Shown: positions 22,201-35,589 of the stretch, piece after piece
Position numbering within the stretch: position 1 is the stretch's first letter
Layout: every line of letters begins with the position of its first letter
Assembly: GCA_021904315.1 (NCBI GenBank)
Contig: CM038919.1
Coordinates: forward strand, 124,001 to 188,000
Source of the DNA: Sphagnum magellanicum
Taxonomy: Eukaryota; Streptophyta; Sphagnopsida; Sphagnales; Sphagnaceae
Direction of reading: 5' to 3'
DNA length: 64,000 bases
Notes under the pieces: generated by a model
What the model was told of the DNA's origin: nothing
Databases searched by the model: none
The model's input: only the letters and a program-made list of their open reading frames with translations
Position numbers and translations under genes: made by a program

Positions 22201-24857
22201 TTGTTGTGCCATGAATGTTAGAAGGAGAATAGGAGATCTAGAATTTGTATTTAAGGACTGATTTAAGGGAAGTGATGAAAGAATCTAACAATTTCAAGAG
22301 GAGTTGTGGTGGTAGTCATCATATGTGTTAGGTTTTGGGGAACTTAGTGGGAATGTGTAATGTGGTTTATTTTGAGAAGAAAACACCTATGATATAATGG
22401 GAGTTCTAGGGATTTTGGAATGTGAAGAAACTGTGAAGTTTTGATTTTCATAATTATTAGTTTATTTTGAGTCATTGTCCAACTTTTGAATAAAACTACA
22501 TGATGATGATGATGGGGTAGCATTTGTGGGTTTTTGTTGTTGAATGATGAAGTGCCACACTCATTAACAACTAGTTGGCTCCTTGAAAGGAAATCAAGAT
22601 AGGCCTAATCCCTTGTGGTCCATAGTTTTAAAATTATAAGAATTATTTGGCTAGAAGGATTAGTGGTTTAGGAATAATATGTGTTGTAACCTCCTTTCTA
22701 CTCCTTGGAAATATTTAGTAAGCCTTGGTGAACTTACATTCAAAATGTTAGAAAGTGTCATGACAAAATCACCTCCCCTTCTTTTTTAGATGACACAATA
22801 ATCATGGAATGTATAATAACTCCAAGCTCTTGAACTATTATACAAAAACCAAGGCCAAATTTATCTCCATAAAAATAAGCAAAAAAGCTTTGGGGATTCA
22901 TGAATCAAATGAAACTTGAATATATGATCATCTTTGTTTTTGTAATAATTTGGTTGTCATAAGTTTAAGGTAAGATTACCCCTATCTTTGTACTTTCCTT
23001 CATGATCATTCTTTGAAGGAATTCAAAAAGTTAAAGTAAGTAAGGTAAAACTAACACCATATCTTGGTTGCAACAATTTTTCAACAAGTTGTAGAAAGTA
23101 ATTGACGAGAACACAGTTGATGGTTGTTCTTGTGTAACCAAAAAAATGGGGCTTGGTCAATTCCTAGAGATCATACTGGATGTACATCAATAAACCATAC
23201 TCATAATACACAGAATCTACATTTATTATTTGATCCAACAACTTTCAATGTTCTATTCCCACAAGATCTATATGTCCAAAGATCATCATGGGTCAGGTCT
23301 CTTCAATTTCTTTCTCTTGAGTTTCAACTAACCAATTTGGCATGTCTAGACCTTCCCTCAATGTTAACACAACCCAACAACAACCTCAGAGTAGGAGAAC
23401 CCAATTCACCCACATAAATTCCATCACAATCACTAATAGCAATACAATTTTGGCACCCAACTATACCTCCAAAAGACATAGGAACCCAACCACAAAACAT
23501 TGACTCCCCACTTGCTTTATAGTATTGATTAAAAAAGTTTGACAAATGTTGCCATACTCTCACTAAAATAAACTTGACAACCCAATTGAGTATTGTAAAC
23601 ACACATTCGAAGGTCCCAACTTAATGGGTATTCTCTTCCTTCACACAAAACAATCAACAACCCCAACACAACAATCACTCACATGTTCCCTTGCCAATGG
23701 TTGCTCACGAAACCCTTGAAATTTTCATCATCCCCTTAATCATTGACCTATCTATGTAATGCATTATTTCTGAAAAAACAAATGTGGAGTGGAAAGAATA
23801 AGATTTACCCTTTAGAAAGTCAATCACCATCTACTATTGGGCATTCTTCCCTTCAAAGCAAATTTGCAAAAAAACTACACACGCACACACAAAAGAAGAG
23901 TGGATACTTAGCTTCCAAAATCAATGCCTCCTTATAGTTGAGCCACTCCCATGCTCCACAGCTTGCATCGTTTTCCTCCACCCAACAAAAAAACAACAAA
24001 CATTATACTAAACTTTCACATAGACTTAATAGTGAGCTTATCACCACCTCAAAGTTTCCTTTCAAAAACCTTTTTGTGAATGACAAGACGACAAAAAAAA
24101 CAAACAATTTTCGGCAATATGAATCAGATGAGCACATCTAAACCTTACATCTCTCATCCATAATTTTCAGTCACACCTGTTCATTTGGCAGAAATGAACA
24201 TTCAGATGGTTTAGATGGTTCTAACACTTCTTCAATAAAAAATTGGAATAAGTCTAGGATTTAGGTTTTAGGGTAAATGTTAGGTTCTAGGTTGCGCCTC
24301 GACTATATTCGGTAGTCCGGCTCCTCTCCCCTACCTAATACGTCACTTGCCCTCCACATATGTTAAAAACCCAGGAGCAGGTCTTTGTGGCGGTGAGAAA
24401 GTGTCCAAACCCAACAGCAGCCCTAAAAATGGCGAGGACACTGGAGATTTTTCATTGTGTCAGTTCTTGTTCGCGTCTTATGTCTCCTCATTCTCTCGCG
24501 TGCTTTTTTAGATTTGTATTTCTTTCTGTGTGCATGCTCTCCAATTCGGTGCGAAGGCCACGGTTATGGTATCAATCGACTTTTTTTATCTAGTCTGCTG
24601 TAGTTTTTCCATTCTTTTCGTGACTGTTGTGTCCCCGCAATCTTCCTTGCTTCTTTAGATTCACCGCGTGTTCTTTTTTCGGCGTGCTCACTGTATTGTG
24701 ACGCTCTCCTATTGATCCGTCTCACTAGGAGCTGTGGCGAGATCTTTGAACTTTGAACCAGTCTGCTCAAGCTGTTTTCGGTTGCGATATTGGTGCCGTT
24801 GTCACGGGACCGACGAAGTTCTCAACTCGTTCGGTTGCATCATCGATTCTTAGATAG
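19216..24857. other. Long AT-rich spacer, no gene recognised
   Basis: Only short reading frames without recognisable families occur. The last 600 bases (24240-24857) are less AT-rich and probably include the promoter and 5' leader of the PPR gene at 24858, but no confident TATA box or intron could be assigned. Confidence 0.45.
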
Positions 24858-27308
24858 ATGGCAGAATGCCATCGGCTCACCTTTGAATCATGCCGCTTAC
24901 GACATATATTGACTTGGAGCCACAGAGCGCTCGCAACTTCTTCGGGTGGAAATGTTCGCGCAGTAGCAGCAGGTCGTATAGAGAAACTCTGGCGGCAGTT
25001 CTTTTCAGATCCTTCGCAGTGGTGGGATTGTAGACCGGAGAAGGTGAATTCGAACTACCCGGATTTCAAGCATAAACATACACAGGACGCACTCTGGCTT
25101 GTGAACCGGCAAAACCCCACATGGGTGAGAGCACAGCTTGCTGCAATGGCACCGGGGACTGTACAATTGAACATTTTTTCCTGGAACAAAAGGCTTGAAA
25201 GATATGTGAAGGCTGGGCAACATGAGAAGACAATTGAGCTTTACCAAGAAATGCAACAAAAAGGCATGAGTCCTGACAATTTCACTTTTGTTCCGGTACT
25301 CAATGCATGCGCTAGTTTACGAGCACTTGAAGCGGGCAGGAAGGTTCATGAAGAAATAATTCAAAGCGGTTGCAAGGCTGATGTCTTTGTGGGGAGTAGC
25401 TTGGTTGACATGTATTCCAAATGTGGGAGCATCGAAGATGCTTGCAAAGTGTTTAACAACATGCCATCTCGAGATGTGGTCACTTGGAATGCAATGATAT
25501 TGGGACATGTGAAGTGTGGACAAGGGCAGAAGGCACTGGAACTATTTCACCAAATGCAACAAAAAGGTGTGCAGCCAACCCCTATGACTCTCATTGGAGT
25601 TCTGAATGCATGTGCCAGTATGTTTGCACTTCAGGAGGGCAGGTGCACCCATGAACAGATTATTGAAAGTGGGTGGGAGTCAGATGTCTTTGTGGGGAGT
25701 AGCCTGGTTGACATGTATGCCAAGTGTGGGAGCATGGAGGATGCTGAGAGAGTGTTCAACAAGATGTTGTCCCGAAATGTGGTCACTTAGAACACCATGA
25801 TATTAGGATATGTGAAATGTGGACAAGGGTCAAAAGCACTGGAACTATTTCAACAAATGCAACAGGAAGGTGTGCAGTCAGACCTTGTCACGTTTGTTGG
25901 GGTACTGAATGCATGTGCCAACATGGTTGCACTTGAAGAAGGCAGGCACGCTCATGAACAGATCATTCAAAGTGGTTATGAATCAGTTGCTGTTGTGGGG
26001 AACAGCTTGATTGACATGTATGCAAAATGTGGGAGCATAAAGGATGCTAAAAGAGTGTTCAACAAGCTACCATCATGTGATGTGGTCTCTTGGAATGTGA
26101 TGATATTTGGGCATGTGAAATATGGGCAAGGGCAAAAGGCACTGGAATTATTTCGACAAATGCAAGAGGAAGGTGTGCAGCCAACTCCTTCGACTGTAGT
26201 GGAAGTGCTGAATGCATGTGCAAGTGTAGTTGCACTTGAAGAGGGCAGGCGCACTCATGACTGGGTTATTAAAAGTGGGTGGGATTCAAATGTCTTTGTA
26301 GGGAATAGCTTGATTGACATGTATGCAAAATGTGGGAGCTTGGAAGATGCTCTGAAAGTGTTCAACAAGATGCCATCTCGAGATGTGGTCACTTGGAATG
26401 CCATGATTGTAGGATATGCCATCCATGGGCATGGTAAGGAAGCACTTAAACAGTTTGAACAGATGCGTGAAGAAGGTGTACAGCCAGATGATACCACTTT
26501 TGTTTGTCTGCTGTCAGCTTGTAGCCATTCAGGTTTGGTGGATGAAGGCCTGCGCTTTTATTCTTCAATGAGTACAGTTTACATGATTTCTGCAAACTTC
26601 CAACATTACACCTGCATGGTTGACCTTCTTGGCCGTGCTGGCCATCTACATGAGGCAGAGAATATGGTATTGGCAATGCCCTACAAACCACAGGTGGCTG
26701 CTTGGATGGCTTTGCTTGGTGCTTGCAAAATTCATGGCAATGTGGAGATGGGAGAACGAGCTGCCAAACAAGTTCTTGAACTGGAACCTGAAAATGCTGC
26801 AGGCTATGTGCTGCTATCAAATTTATATACTGCCACTGGTAACAGGGATCTCAGCGAAAATATTGAACAACAGAGAAAGGAAAGAAGTGTGAAGAAACAC
26901 CGAGGTCACACTTGGATTGAAGTGGATAATGAGGTGCATACATTTGTAGTAGATGATCAACACCACCCTCAGATGATAGAAATCCATGCAGAATTAAAGA
27001 GGTTGTCAGGGCTGATGCATGATGTTGGATATGTGCCAGATACTAATTTTGTGCTACATGATGTGGAGGAAGAAGAAAAGGTGTTTAATTTGTGTCATCA
27101 TAGTGAGAAACTGGCTATTGCATTTGGGCTTATCAAGTCAGCACCTGGTACTCCACTCTGCATAAGAAAGAATCTGCGGGTTTGTCGTGATTGCCACACA
27201 TCCACAAAATTCATTTCAAAAGTAGTTGGTAGAGCTATCATGGTGAGGGATGCAAATCGCTTTCATCACTTTCAGGATGGTGAGTGTTCTTGCAGAGACT
27301 ACTGGTGA
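24858..27308 (+). CDS. PDF-motif PPR-DYW protein with one in-frame stop
   Basis: PLS-type PPR proteins with a DYW domain bind organelle RNA and carry out C-to-U editing. From ATG 24858 the frame runs 817 codons without an intron. Residues 1-40 look like an organelle presequence. Residues 41-94 ('LWRQFFSDPSQWWDCR', 'PDFKHK', 'ALWLV', 'WVRAQL') match the PDF motif known from plant organellar single-stranded-DNA-binding (OSB) proteins. About four to five P-L-S blocks of roughly 101 residues follow, then an E region and a DYW domain (about 683-816) with 'HHSEK' (HxE zinc site), 'CRDCH' and a terminal 'CSCRDYW'. The frame is broken once: codon 311 (25788-25790) is TAG where sister repeats have TGG in 'VVTWN'. 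The rest stays open, and ATG 25797 could start a DYW-only product. The PPR blocks are near-identical at DNA level with a period of about 303 bases. It is either a very recent pseudogene, a read-through gene or a sequence error. Confidence 0.9.
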
Positions 27309-30300
27309 TGCCAATAGTCTGTCTTGCCAATCACTAGATTAAGTTCATTTTGTTTGTAGCATGTCTATTGCTTTTATTACACCACCGTAGTTGAGAAGAC
27401 AGTTCAGGGTTTGCCTGCTATGACAACTATGTACATAGGAAAAAGGCCAAAATATAGCTGACACATTTTTTTTGACATATTTGTTTGTAACTATTCTTCT
27501 CAACATACAAGTCCTGATAAGGTGAATTGAGCAGTCTCTCAAGGATCACCAATTTTTCTTTTGGTGTCAACTGCACTTTGCATTGAACAATTTGCTGCTG
27601 AAAGGAACACACTTGAACTATGTTAGTCTGTTATGGGACTAGGTGACAATCTTGTGGAGAGATTTAACTTTCTGTGAGAAAGAGTGTTACCACTGTTTTG
27701 AAATGTTCATACATTTGCAATTGAGTCGTTTGATGGCTACTGCAGGTGGAGTGTAAGTGTAGTATATTGTGAAGACACCATCTTGGAAGCTTGAAATGTG
27801 TTGAGCTGTAAACATGCACCCATAACTTCATAATGCAGACTTCAATAGTGCCATTGCTACTAGATTTAGGAATTTTACTTGTTGAGGAAGTACAGCTAGA
27901 TGTGCAATGGAGAAACTCTGGTAGTTGTATCCTGAGATGTCACTAATGCCAAGAGCTTGATGAGAAGAGAATCATCAATTGATATTACAAATTCTATTTA
28001 ATGTTAAATGTGTTTTTTTCAAAATGACTTCAAAGCAAATAAATATATAAAAATGTAATTCTTCAGCTTCTTCATGTCATTCATGTGTACAGGGGCAACT
28101 TCCTCTTTTTGCAATTGTGTTACAAGCATCAATGTCAATGCTTGGGAAAACTCTTCTCTCCATCTTTTCAGTTTTAGTAGCAACAATACAAAAATATTAT
28201 TTGCTAATTATACAAAAATTGCTGATATTTATTGTTCACCATCAAATATTTACAGTTCAGGGGGAATAATTTGCTATTGTTCATACATTTTTAACATTTA
28301 CAAAATAGTATCATATTTGAATATTTGGCGTTGGTATAAAGAGAAAGGTTATGAAATTTTCATTTGAGATGTAGAATATCTTTCGAAATAAATCAAGTCC
28401 TGCTTTTGGATGTCTAAATAAACATAAATTAGAAAGTTTTTGAAAGAAATGTGCATTCAAATTTCACGTTATTTATGCTTTTCATAGATAGAGAAGAGAC
28501 TCCATTTGTTGTTATGCACCATTCCTATTTGTGCACATCAATTCAAAATACTCAATACTCTCTCTTCTTTGTTTCTTGTTCTGGAGGCAGCCTATAAACA
28601 TGGACAAATTCTCTGGCTCCGTAAGTGGCCTCGTTGTCTTGTGATTGAGGTCCAAAATGAGGTCTTGTATAAGCTTTTTTGTCTTTCAATATTTGCAAAC
28701 AACTATGTTTTCATGTATTGTTCCAAAAACCTCCAGAAAATTAATTGCAATAAAAACCAGCAATAGTTTCAACTAGGTTGCAGCTAAATGTCGATATCAA
28801 ATCTGACAACATACCATACAGCATGCTGTGCATGTTCATAGACATGAAATTAAGAAGTATGTTCATAGCAAGGGGATTAAGAACTGTCTGCTGTGACATA
28901 AACTGGTTTTTAACCCACAGATTCAAGGCAATTCAAGGCCTCATATGTAGGAGAGAAATTGATGGTGGTAATAGGCTAGGGTTGGATAGTGTCTGGAGCA
29001 GCACATGTTCTTGCAAATTTTGGTATTTCTACAACATTAGTGGATGCATCTCTGATCTAGTGATTTTTTTTTCAAGTATGCCTAGTTGCCAATTTGGTTA
29101 TAGAGTTCAGCTATTGATCAGCCCAACTGGCTAAATTTTTATGTGAAGTGGAGCTTAATGGGCAAAAAATTTCAATGGAGAGTGGATATGGTGGTGAGCT
29201 TTTTTTGGCAACTGTCTGCAAATTGGCAACAATAATAATACTTGTCATCTAAAGTGCCCAGTGGCAAAGGGAGTTAATTTGGCTACATAGAGCCAATAAA
29301 TCTCCAATATAGTAGCACAACTTATGTGATTGCAGAAGAAACTCCCCAAAAAGACATTCATGATAAAATAACAATGCATGTGAGGTTTTGATTCTTAACC
29401 TTATGAAGGTCATTTGCAAATTGTCAAACCAACTTCAACACAAAGAGCTAGCTAAGAAGAAACATCAACAATATTTTCATTCAACCTACAACCAAAAAAA
29501 TTCAATGTTAAAAAAATGACAACCATACCCTTCAGTTTTATTGTAACTTTACTCACAAATTCAAACATAAATGACCATTAGTCCAATGTCCCATTCTGAT
29601 TACAAATGACATTCAAAAATCACATCATGGCAACCATACCCTTGCTACCACCACATAACAAATTCAAAAATGCATAATTGATTGCCATTCCTATTATGTA
29701 AATAATGACATATTGAAGAAACGAAAAGTGACTAATGTGTGTTTAGTTCAATTTCAAATATCAAAATTCAATGTGCCAACTAGGGGTTAGGATTTAGGAA
29801 CTTGGGGATGTTGTCAACCTTCAACTAGTCATTTGCATAGTAGTGATGTTTGGCTTGCTAGTTAACAATGGTTTGGTCACAGGGAAAAGTTTGTAATGTA
29901 ACAAAACATGGACCATGGAATTTGGTGCATAGGTCCAAGTGTGTGCTTAGCCAATTCTTTAATTTTTTCTTCATGAAGTTGGCAGTGTTGAAAATGTGTT
30001 CATTTTCAACAGAACCAAAGACTTGGACAGTTGCAATTTTGACAATTTTAATGAATTCTAAAAGCTTGTGGTTGAGAATTGGAGATCTAGAATCTTTGTG
30101 TCATAATCTGGTGAGTGGATTAAAATCACTTTCCTCTCATAAAAATTGCTTAGAGTTATGTCCCATCATCATTTTGAAATAAAAGACCTACAAATCCAAG
30201 GTGTGAGTTGAGAATAATGCATGGATTAATTCCCTGAACTCACCCACCTCACAAGGGGCACAAAAAGTGGCCTTCAACATAGTCAATTATTTGTGAAATT

Positions 30301-30608
30301 ATTTTATGCATCCTTTGGCTTTCTTGCTGAAAATTGGAAATAAACCACACCTAGTGCTGTCATAACTTGATATTATAGGAAGCATCATTCAAATTCATTA
30401 ATAAAACCTTGAACTACCCCCACACTATTGTTTCACTTTGTCCACAATTAGTTTGAAAGATCCTTTCATGATAAGCTAAAATGTTGTAACACCAAATAGG
30501 TCATGTTGATATACATGGTACTTATGTTTAGCAAATGAGAATGCCAAACACACACATTTTTCCACCATTGAGATAAAAAAAACCAACTCATTGGAAAGGT
30601 ATTGTTAA
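27309..30608. other. PPR 3' flank and AT-rich spacer
   Basis: The first few hundred bases probably hold the 3' UTR of the PPR gene. The rest is AT-rich with short reading frames on both strands; none belongs to a family that I recognise. Confidence 0.45.
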
Positions 30609-31388
30609 TTAATTTTTTATGGCATTCAAATCATCAAATGTTGGATCATCAACTATAGTGTGAGGATCACAATATAACATGTAAAACTCATGTTGTGCTA
30701 ACTTGATGTTCTCCATAGAGTCACACATGAAAATATTTTTACCTTGTGTAGTTTTGATAAGCATATGCACACATTCAAGTAATGGTACAATGTCATGTAG
30801 CCCCAAAATCAGTTCAACCTCACACATTGCATTCAAATTCTTCAAAGCATGATCACTCATGGAACTTTAACATGCATCTTGACAATGAAAGGACAATATT
30901 CAACATATACCCATTTTATTGGAGAAAACGTGGAGATTCATCAAGTTTTGAATTTTCATAAACATTTCATAAGTTTGATATTTAGAATAAACTTCACATG
31001 TGTTCATAATTTATCATGGGATGTCCATGGGTTAATAGGTGATAAATGGAAAGAAACTACACATATTTTTGTTTTATTTTGAGAGGACATCAATTTGGAG
31101 TTGGTCCAAGATAGAAAGGCACTTAACAACAAAAAAATCACATTCATTGTTGCCATGAACTGAGTTTTTATTAAAGTAATGAGAACTAGCATCCACACCT
31201 AGCATAAAAACTATACCTTTTGGACACCCAACATGCTTAAGTAAGTTATCCAACTTTGGTGCAAACAATTTTTCTTTCCTTTTAATAGATGTGCAAATCT
31301 TGCATGTAACGTGTTGCACCAACCCCTTCTCATCAACAATAGATTTTGCCCATTCAAACGGGTAGTCCAAGCATCTTGAAACTTTCAT
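30609..31388 (-). pseudogene. BED-finger/hAT-like transposase relic
   Basis: Two minus-strand frames appear in the order expected of one protein. The first (31388-31074) has 'FEWAKSIVDEKGLVQHVTC', 'CKICTSI' and 'KLFAPKLDNLLKHVG', a Cys-Cys-His pattern like a BED-type zinc finger followed by a Lys-rich stretch. The second (30860-30609) has 'VPLLECVHMLIKTTQGKNIF', 'CDSMENIKLAQHEFY' and 'YCDPHT', resembling the central part of plant transposase-like proteins of this type. Between them the frame is lost and much of the usual length is missing. It is best read as a decayed plain DNA transposon. I could not place terminal inverted repeats or a target duplication. The hAT label is an inference from the BED-like start. 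Confidence 0.5.
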
Positions 31389-32274
31389 GAGCTATCATAC
31401 AACTTTCATTTTTTCGATGGAATTTGATTGCACATATCTTTACAAACTAAATAAGAAACAACAATACTTGGTGATCTTTCCATGGATGAAACATCACCAA
31501 GTTGGGCAAAAAACAATGGATTTTTTTTTGTCTTTAAAGGCTGCTGAAACAAGGAACAAAAGTCGAATTAAAAATTCTTGGTAATTTGCAAAGGGGCCAT
31601 GGTGTCTTAACCCTACAACTAACACAAGATTAGGATTAACAAAACAGAAGCCCATAATTGAAACCTAACCACATTGCAAATTGTACATAAAAGTTGATCA
31701 ATATATTATTTAAAATGGACTTGGATTATAAATTTACAACCCTAATGTGAAAGTAACAAGCAATGGGCATTGAACAAATTCTAATTTAATTCAATGCAAT
31801 CGGCAAATAGTTATAACCTCATGCAAATTCAATTCATTGTTTGTAACATTAATATGAAAGTAACATGCAAGGCATCTAACAAATTCAATACAATGCAATT
31901 ACTAAACAATCATAAGTCATAACTTCGTGCAAATTTAGTTCATTGTAATTGACAAACATGATATATACAATGTGCATGTTGCAATGTAAAGTGGTGATTT
32001 TGCCATACGACCACAATAAGATTCAAAAACAAACAAACTTTAATTGTTTGTATGGTGACTTTATAACTTACAAGTTGGACTTGCAATTTTTTTTTACAAG
32101 TTAATTACACTTACAAAGATTTGTAAAAGTTGTAATCATGTAACAAGGAAACAATAATTAGAATTGCAACGTACCAGACAAATTTGTTAGTCTATGACAT
32201 GTGATGAATTATAAACATTTTATCATGGGCCTAAACTGTGTAAACAATTGATAGTAATCTTGCTTGTCAAAACC
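31389..32274. other. AT-rich spacer
   Basis: No gene recognised. A loose pattern 'gtaacatgcaa...caattcattg' is repeated at 31740-31960, suggesting an old duplicated segment. The left terminal region of the neighbouring transposase relic could lie here. Confidence 0.4.
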
Positions 32275-33130
32275 TTAGCCTCGGACTTGCAACCAAGGCA
32301 AAAACATGGAAAGGTGTGGGTTGAAAGTGCAACCCAGGAATCACATTTTCACTCCCAAGAATGTGAGGGAATTAATCCATACATTCATAAGTGGATTCTC
32401 ACTTTTGGAATTAGAATCCCTATGGAGTCTTAAATCTTCAAAGAGATATTTCAAGGGTCAAAATTTGTTAGATTAAAAATTTCCTTATACCAATTGAAAG
32501 TTGTTGAAATGTCTAAAATGAACTTGCACGACTCATCTGAGTACTTAAAAGACAAGTTATGGCCAAAAAAAGGTCACGAATCATTGTGCCAATTTTACTC
32601 CCACCCACTAAAAGTTGCGAATCGCCCTGAAATATGTATGTGCAGATGGTGTGCCACATATTATTGAAAAGCTCTTGACAAGGATTACATTTTTGCTTTA
32701 GACCTCACCTCAATTAGAGGTCTGCACAAAAAGTTATAGCTTTCCAAAATATCAAAAGTCCCAATTTCGAGAATTTCAAGAATCCCAAATAATCATTGAG
32801 AATACTATAAGGGGGAAGGTGGTGGCTTCCTTCAAGTTCAAACAGTGATGAATCTTGTGAGTCCGTGTATGTTCGTGTTTTGTTCATGCACCAAAAGTGC
32901 TCCAACCACACACTAACCAACTTGTTGTTTGGTTTATGTAGGTCCATGTGAATAATTGACCTACTTATCATTATTCCTAGTCCCCATTTTGGAGCTCTAA
33001 CATGCCTTTTTACCCCTTGAAATGTTGCCAGCCAAAGAACATAACCCAACTCCTTCTTCTTCCATTATTTTCACTTTCAAACTAGCATTTGAATCTTTCA
33101 AGGAGTGTGGGGGTGCATCATTGTTCCATA
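32275..33130 (+). repeat. Unclassified dispersed repeat, copy 1
   Basis: This segment is collinear with 57160-57975 in the same orientation. Shared blocks include 'gtgagggaat-aa-cca-aca', 'aaaatgaacttgcac', 'gacaaggattaca', 'gaatactataagggg-aaggt' followed by 'ggtggcttcc', and 'cccaactcctt'. Small gaps separate the blocks. Neither copy has a coding frame or a recognised family. It could be a terminal or untranslated part of a larger mobile element. Confidence 0.75.
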
Positions 33131-34084
33131 CTTAGTCATTAATTAAACAATTGAAGCTCACTATTATAAGCAAGCATGGGAAGGCTATTGCCTTTCACCT
33201 CAAAGTTTTCACAATTCAATAAGCATAAATCAAAGAGGGTTCATCCCAAAAGTGTGTGCTACTCTTGAAATATCAGCTTTTGAAACTCAATCCTCATTTA
33301 ATATCCATATTTCATAAAACATTCAAAAAATAATAACTAATAAGTCATAATCCAATTTTATAACACTCATACAATAATAATTAATTTTACAACATTCAAT
33401 TCATAATTGATTTTTTGATGTAATTCTATTCTTTTTTATGCTTTTGTTTTAAATGAACATTACATCAAAAAGTTTATTCATGTGATGGAATAATAACTAT
33501 AAATATTTTATTGATTATCCTCATGATCCATCATGTAAGGTTTTTTACAAATTTCCAATTCACAAATACATTCATGTTTTAATACTTGAATCATTGAAAG
33601 ATCCATCTATCAAAGCTTGAAAACACAAAAGTCAACACTAAAACAAAACAAAAGAACCCATGAATTTGCAAAATAAATTCTAGAAAAAAATATATACAAA
33701 AAGTAGATGATGAAATGTGAATATAATTTATTGAGCAAAGGAGGCCAAAGTACTAACCACAAATCCTAAGAAAAACCCCATGTCACATTGTTGAAACAAT
33801 CAACTTTGCTCCAATTGGGCTCATTAGGTTCACCCCACAAAGAAGTGCCATTATAAACAAATTTGAAATGAGCTCAAAGAGCACGGAAAAACCCTAGGGT
33901 TTAAGAACCTTATCATAAACAATGCTTGCAAAGCTACTTTCCCAATGTTGTGATTTGTAATTGTTCTTTTGCAAGCCATCACATCAATCAAAAGGTGAAT
34001 CTTCAAGAATATTTTATTTATTAATATGAGAATTTTTTAATTAATTAATTAGTCAACAAATATGTGATTAAGTTAGTAAGGTAC
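33131..34084. other. AT-rich spacer
   Basis: No gene, RNA or tandem repeat recognised. Composition is AT-rich with many poly-A and poly-T runs. Confidence 0.45.
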
Positions 34085-35490
34085 TATGGTCCTTGGAGCG
34101 GTTCATCTTTTAGCAATGATGAAACTTTCAGGTGGAGTTCATCCCATTGTAATGGGGAAACATTGTATTAATACACAAGCCGTGTTTTATGTCTTTAATT
34201 TTGTGAAGCTCTTACAACACATTTTTCCCCATATCAATTTGGAGTTATAACTAAAAGTGGATTTGAAGTAATAATCCACAACATTAAATGTAGCTTGGAC
34301 CTTTACCTCGACTGGGTTGTTTTTTCAATTAGACGTAACAAATGCCTTTAATTCAATGTCGAAAGGGGTCATATTTTAAAAACTTCATGCAGCAGGTGGG
34401 GACATCATACAATTCATCCCCTTTGTTTGTGCATTATATGTATTCAAGTCTCAATTGTTTTATAGTTATCGTAATCGTGAAAATGATGTCACAATCATCC
34501 CATTCGCCATGGGGACTTGTCAAGGTGACCCTTTGGGGAGGGCACTATTCATTTTGGCCCATTTTAAGGTTTTACATTATATATTTAATCACTTCCCTTC
34601 TTATTTATTTCCATCCATTACAGATTACACTCACATCATAAGTCCTTTTTCAATTGTATCATCTATTTATGAACATTTTAAAACCGAACTTTGTGCAATA
34701 AATCTTTCCATCCAACCTCAAAAATGCATTGCATGGCCACCTTCTAGCCTGCCATTAGACTTCAACACCCCATCCAAGTTTACCACCCCATCCAAAGGAA
34801 TTAGAATCTTGGGGGTTTTACCGAGCACCATAACTTTCATATCATCTTTCATTAAAAAAACCCTTCAAGAGGATACTCAACATGTGGATCTTCTCTTTAG
34901 AAGGGGTAATGTTCAGATGGCCTTTGGAATTTTAATTTCTTATTTTGTGTAACGCCCATTTTATTTTTTACAATGCACACCTCCATTTTCCACCTTCATA
35001 AAGTTTTTTATATCCTTTGACTCTTCTCTCCATAAAGTGTTTGGACCCCTTTTGGGTCCAGGATCCTTTGATAACCCAAAAAGACCTTTAGCTCATAAAC
35101 AAACCTCCCTCCCAATAATTTTCAAAGGCGTCGAGCTCATAATAACATCCATCATTGCTCAACAGTCTATTTAAGGAATTGGGCCCTTCTCATTTCAGTC
35201 ATAGTTATTAGGTTTATGGTTGATCAATGGCCTTTCTTTCTTGAAGCCTTAGCAGGAGTCAACAACAACACATTTCCTTTCCCAACAACACGTCAAGATA
35301 ACATGTGATATTTTATCACCCCCAATCCATGCATGTTTTCCTCCATTTGAATAATTCATCATGTAACAAATCGTTCAACTTTAAAATTCCATTTCACAAC
35401 GTCTACACCATCATACCCTTTCCATCATGTTCTCCAATGGAACATCTAAGGCCCATTGTGCCCGAAATTTATCATGTTTTAGCATAGGGG
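34085..35490 (+). pseudogene. LINE-like reverse transcriptase relic
   Basis: Plus-strand frames carry ordered reverse transcriptase motifs of the non-LTR type. A 'GGVHPIVMGK' block (near 34135) and 'FQLDVTNAFNSMSKGVIFK' (near 34327, the motif A region with the first Asp) are followed by 'FAMGTCQGDPLGRALFILA' (near 34510, motif B) and 'PSITDYTHIISP' (near 34615, where the family's ADD motif C has decayed). 'IQPQKC', 'GIRILGVLPS' and 'FGPLLGPGSFDNP' extend the match to the thumb region. The reading frame changes several times and stops interrupt it, so it is dead. The 5' part with the endonuclease and the 3' end with a poly-A tail were not found. Relation to LINE-type elements is an inference from motif order. 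Confidence 0.7.
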
Positions 35491-35589
35491 CAAGCACTTG
35501 GCTTATAGTTTGACCAATTTTCTTAGCCTATACATATGATCTGACCACTACGCCCGTAAGGACGCAGGCTGGAGGTTGTTTGACCAAAA

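Noticed and set aside
25788-25790. Rescue of stop codons by U-to-C RNA editing
   Set aside because: That editing is known from organelles of ferns, lycophytes and hornworts, not nuclear mRNA. UAG would become CAG (Gln), not the Trp that the PPR needs, and RPL10 is also frameshifted.
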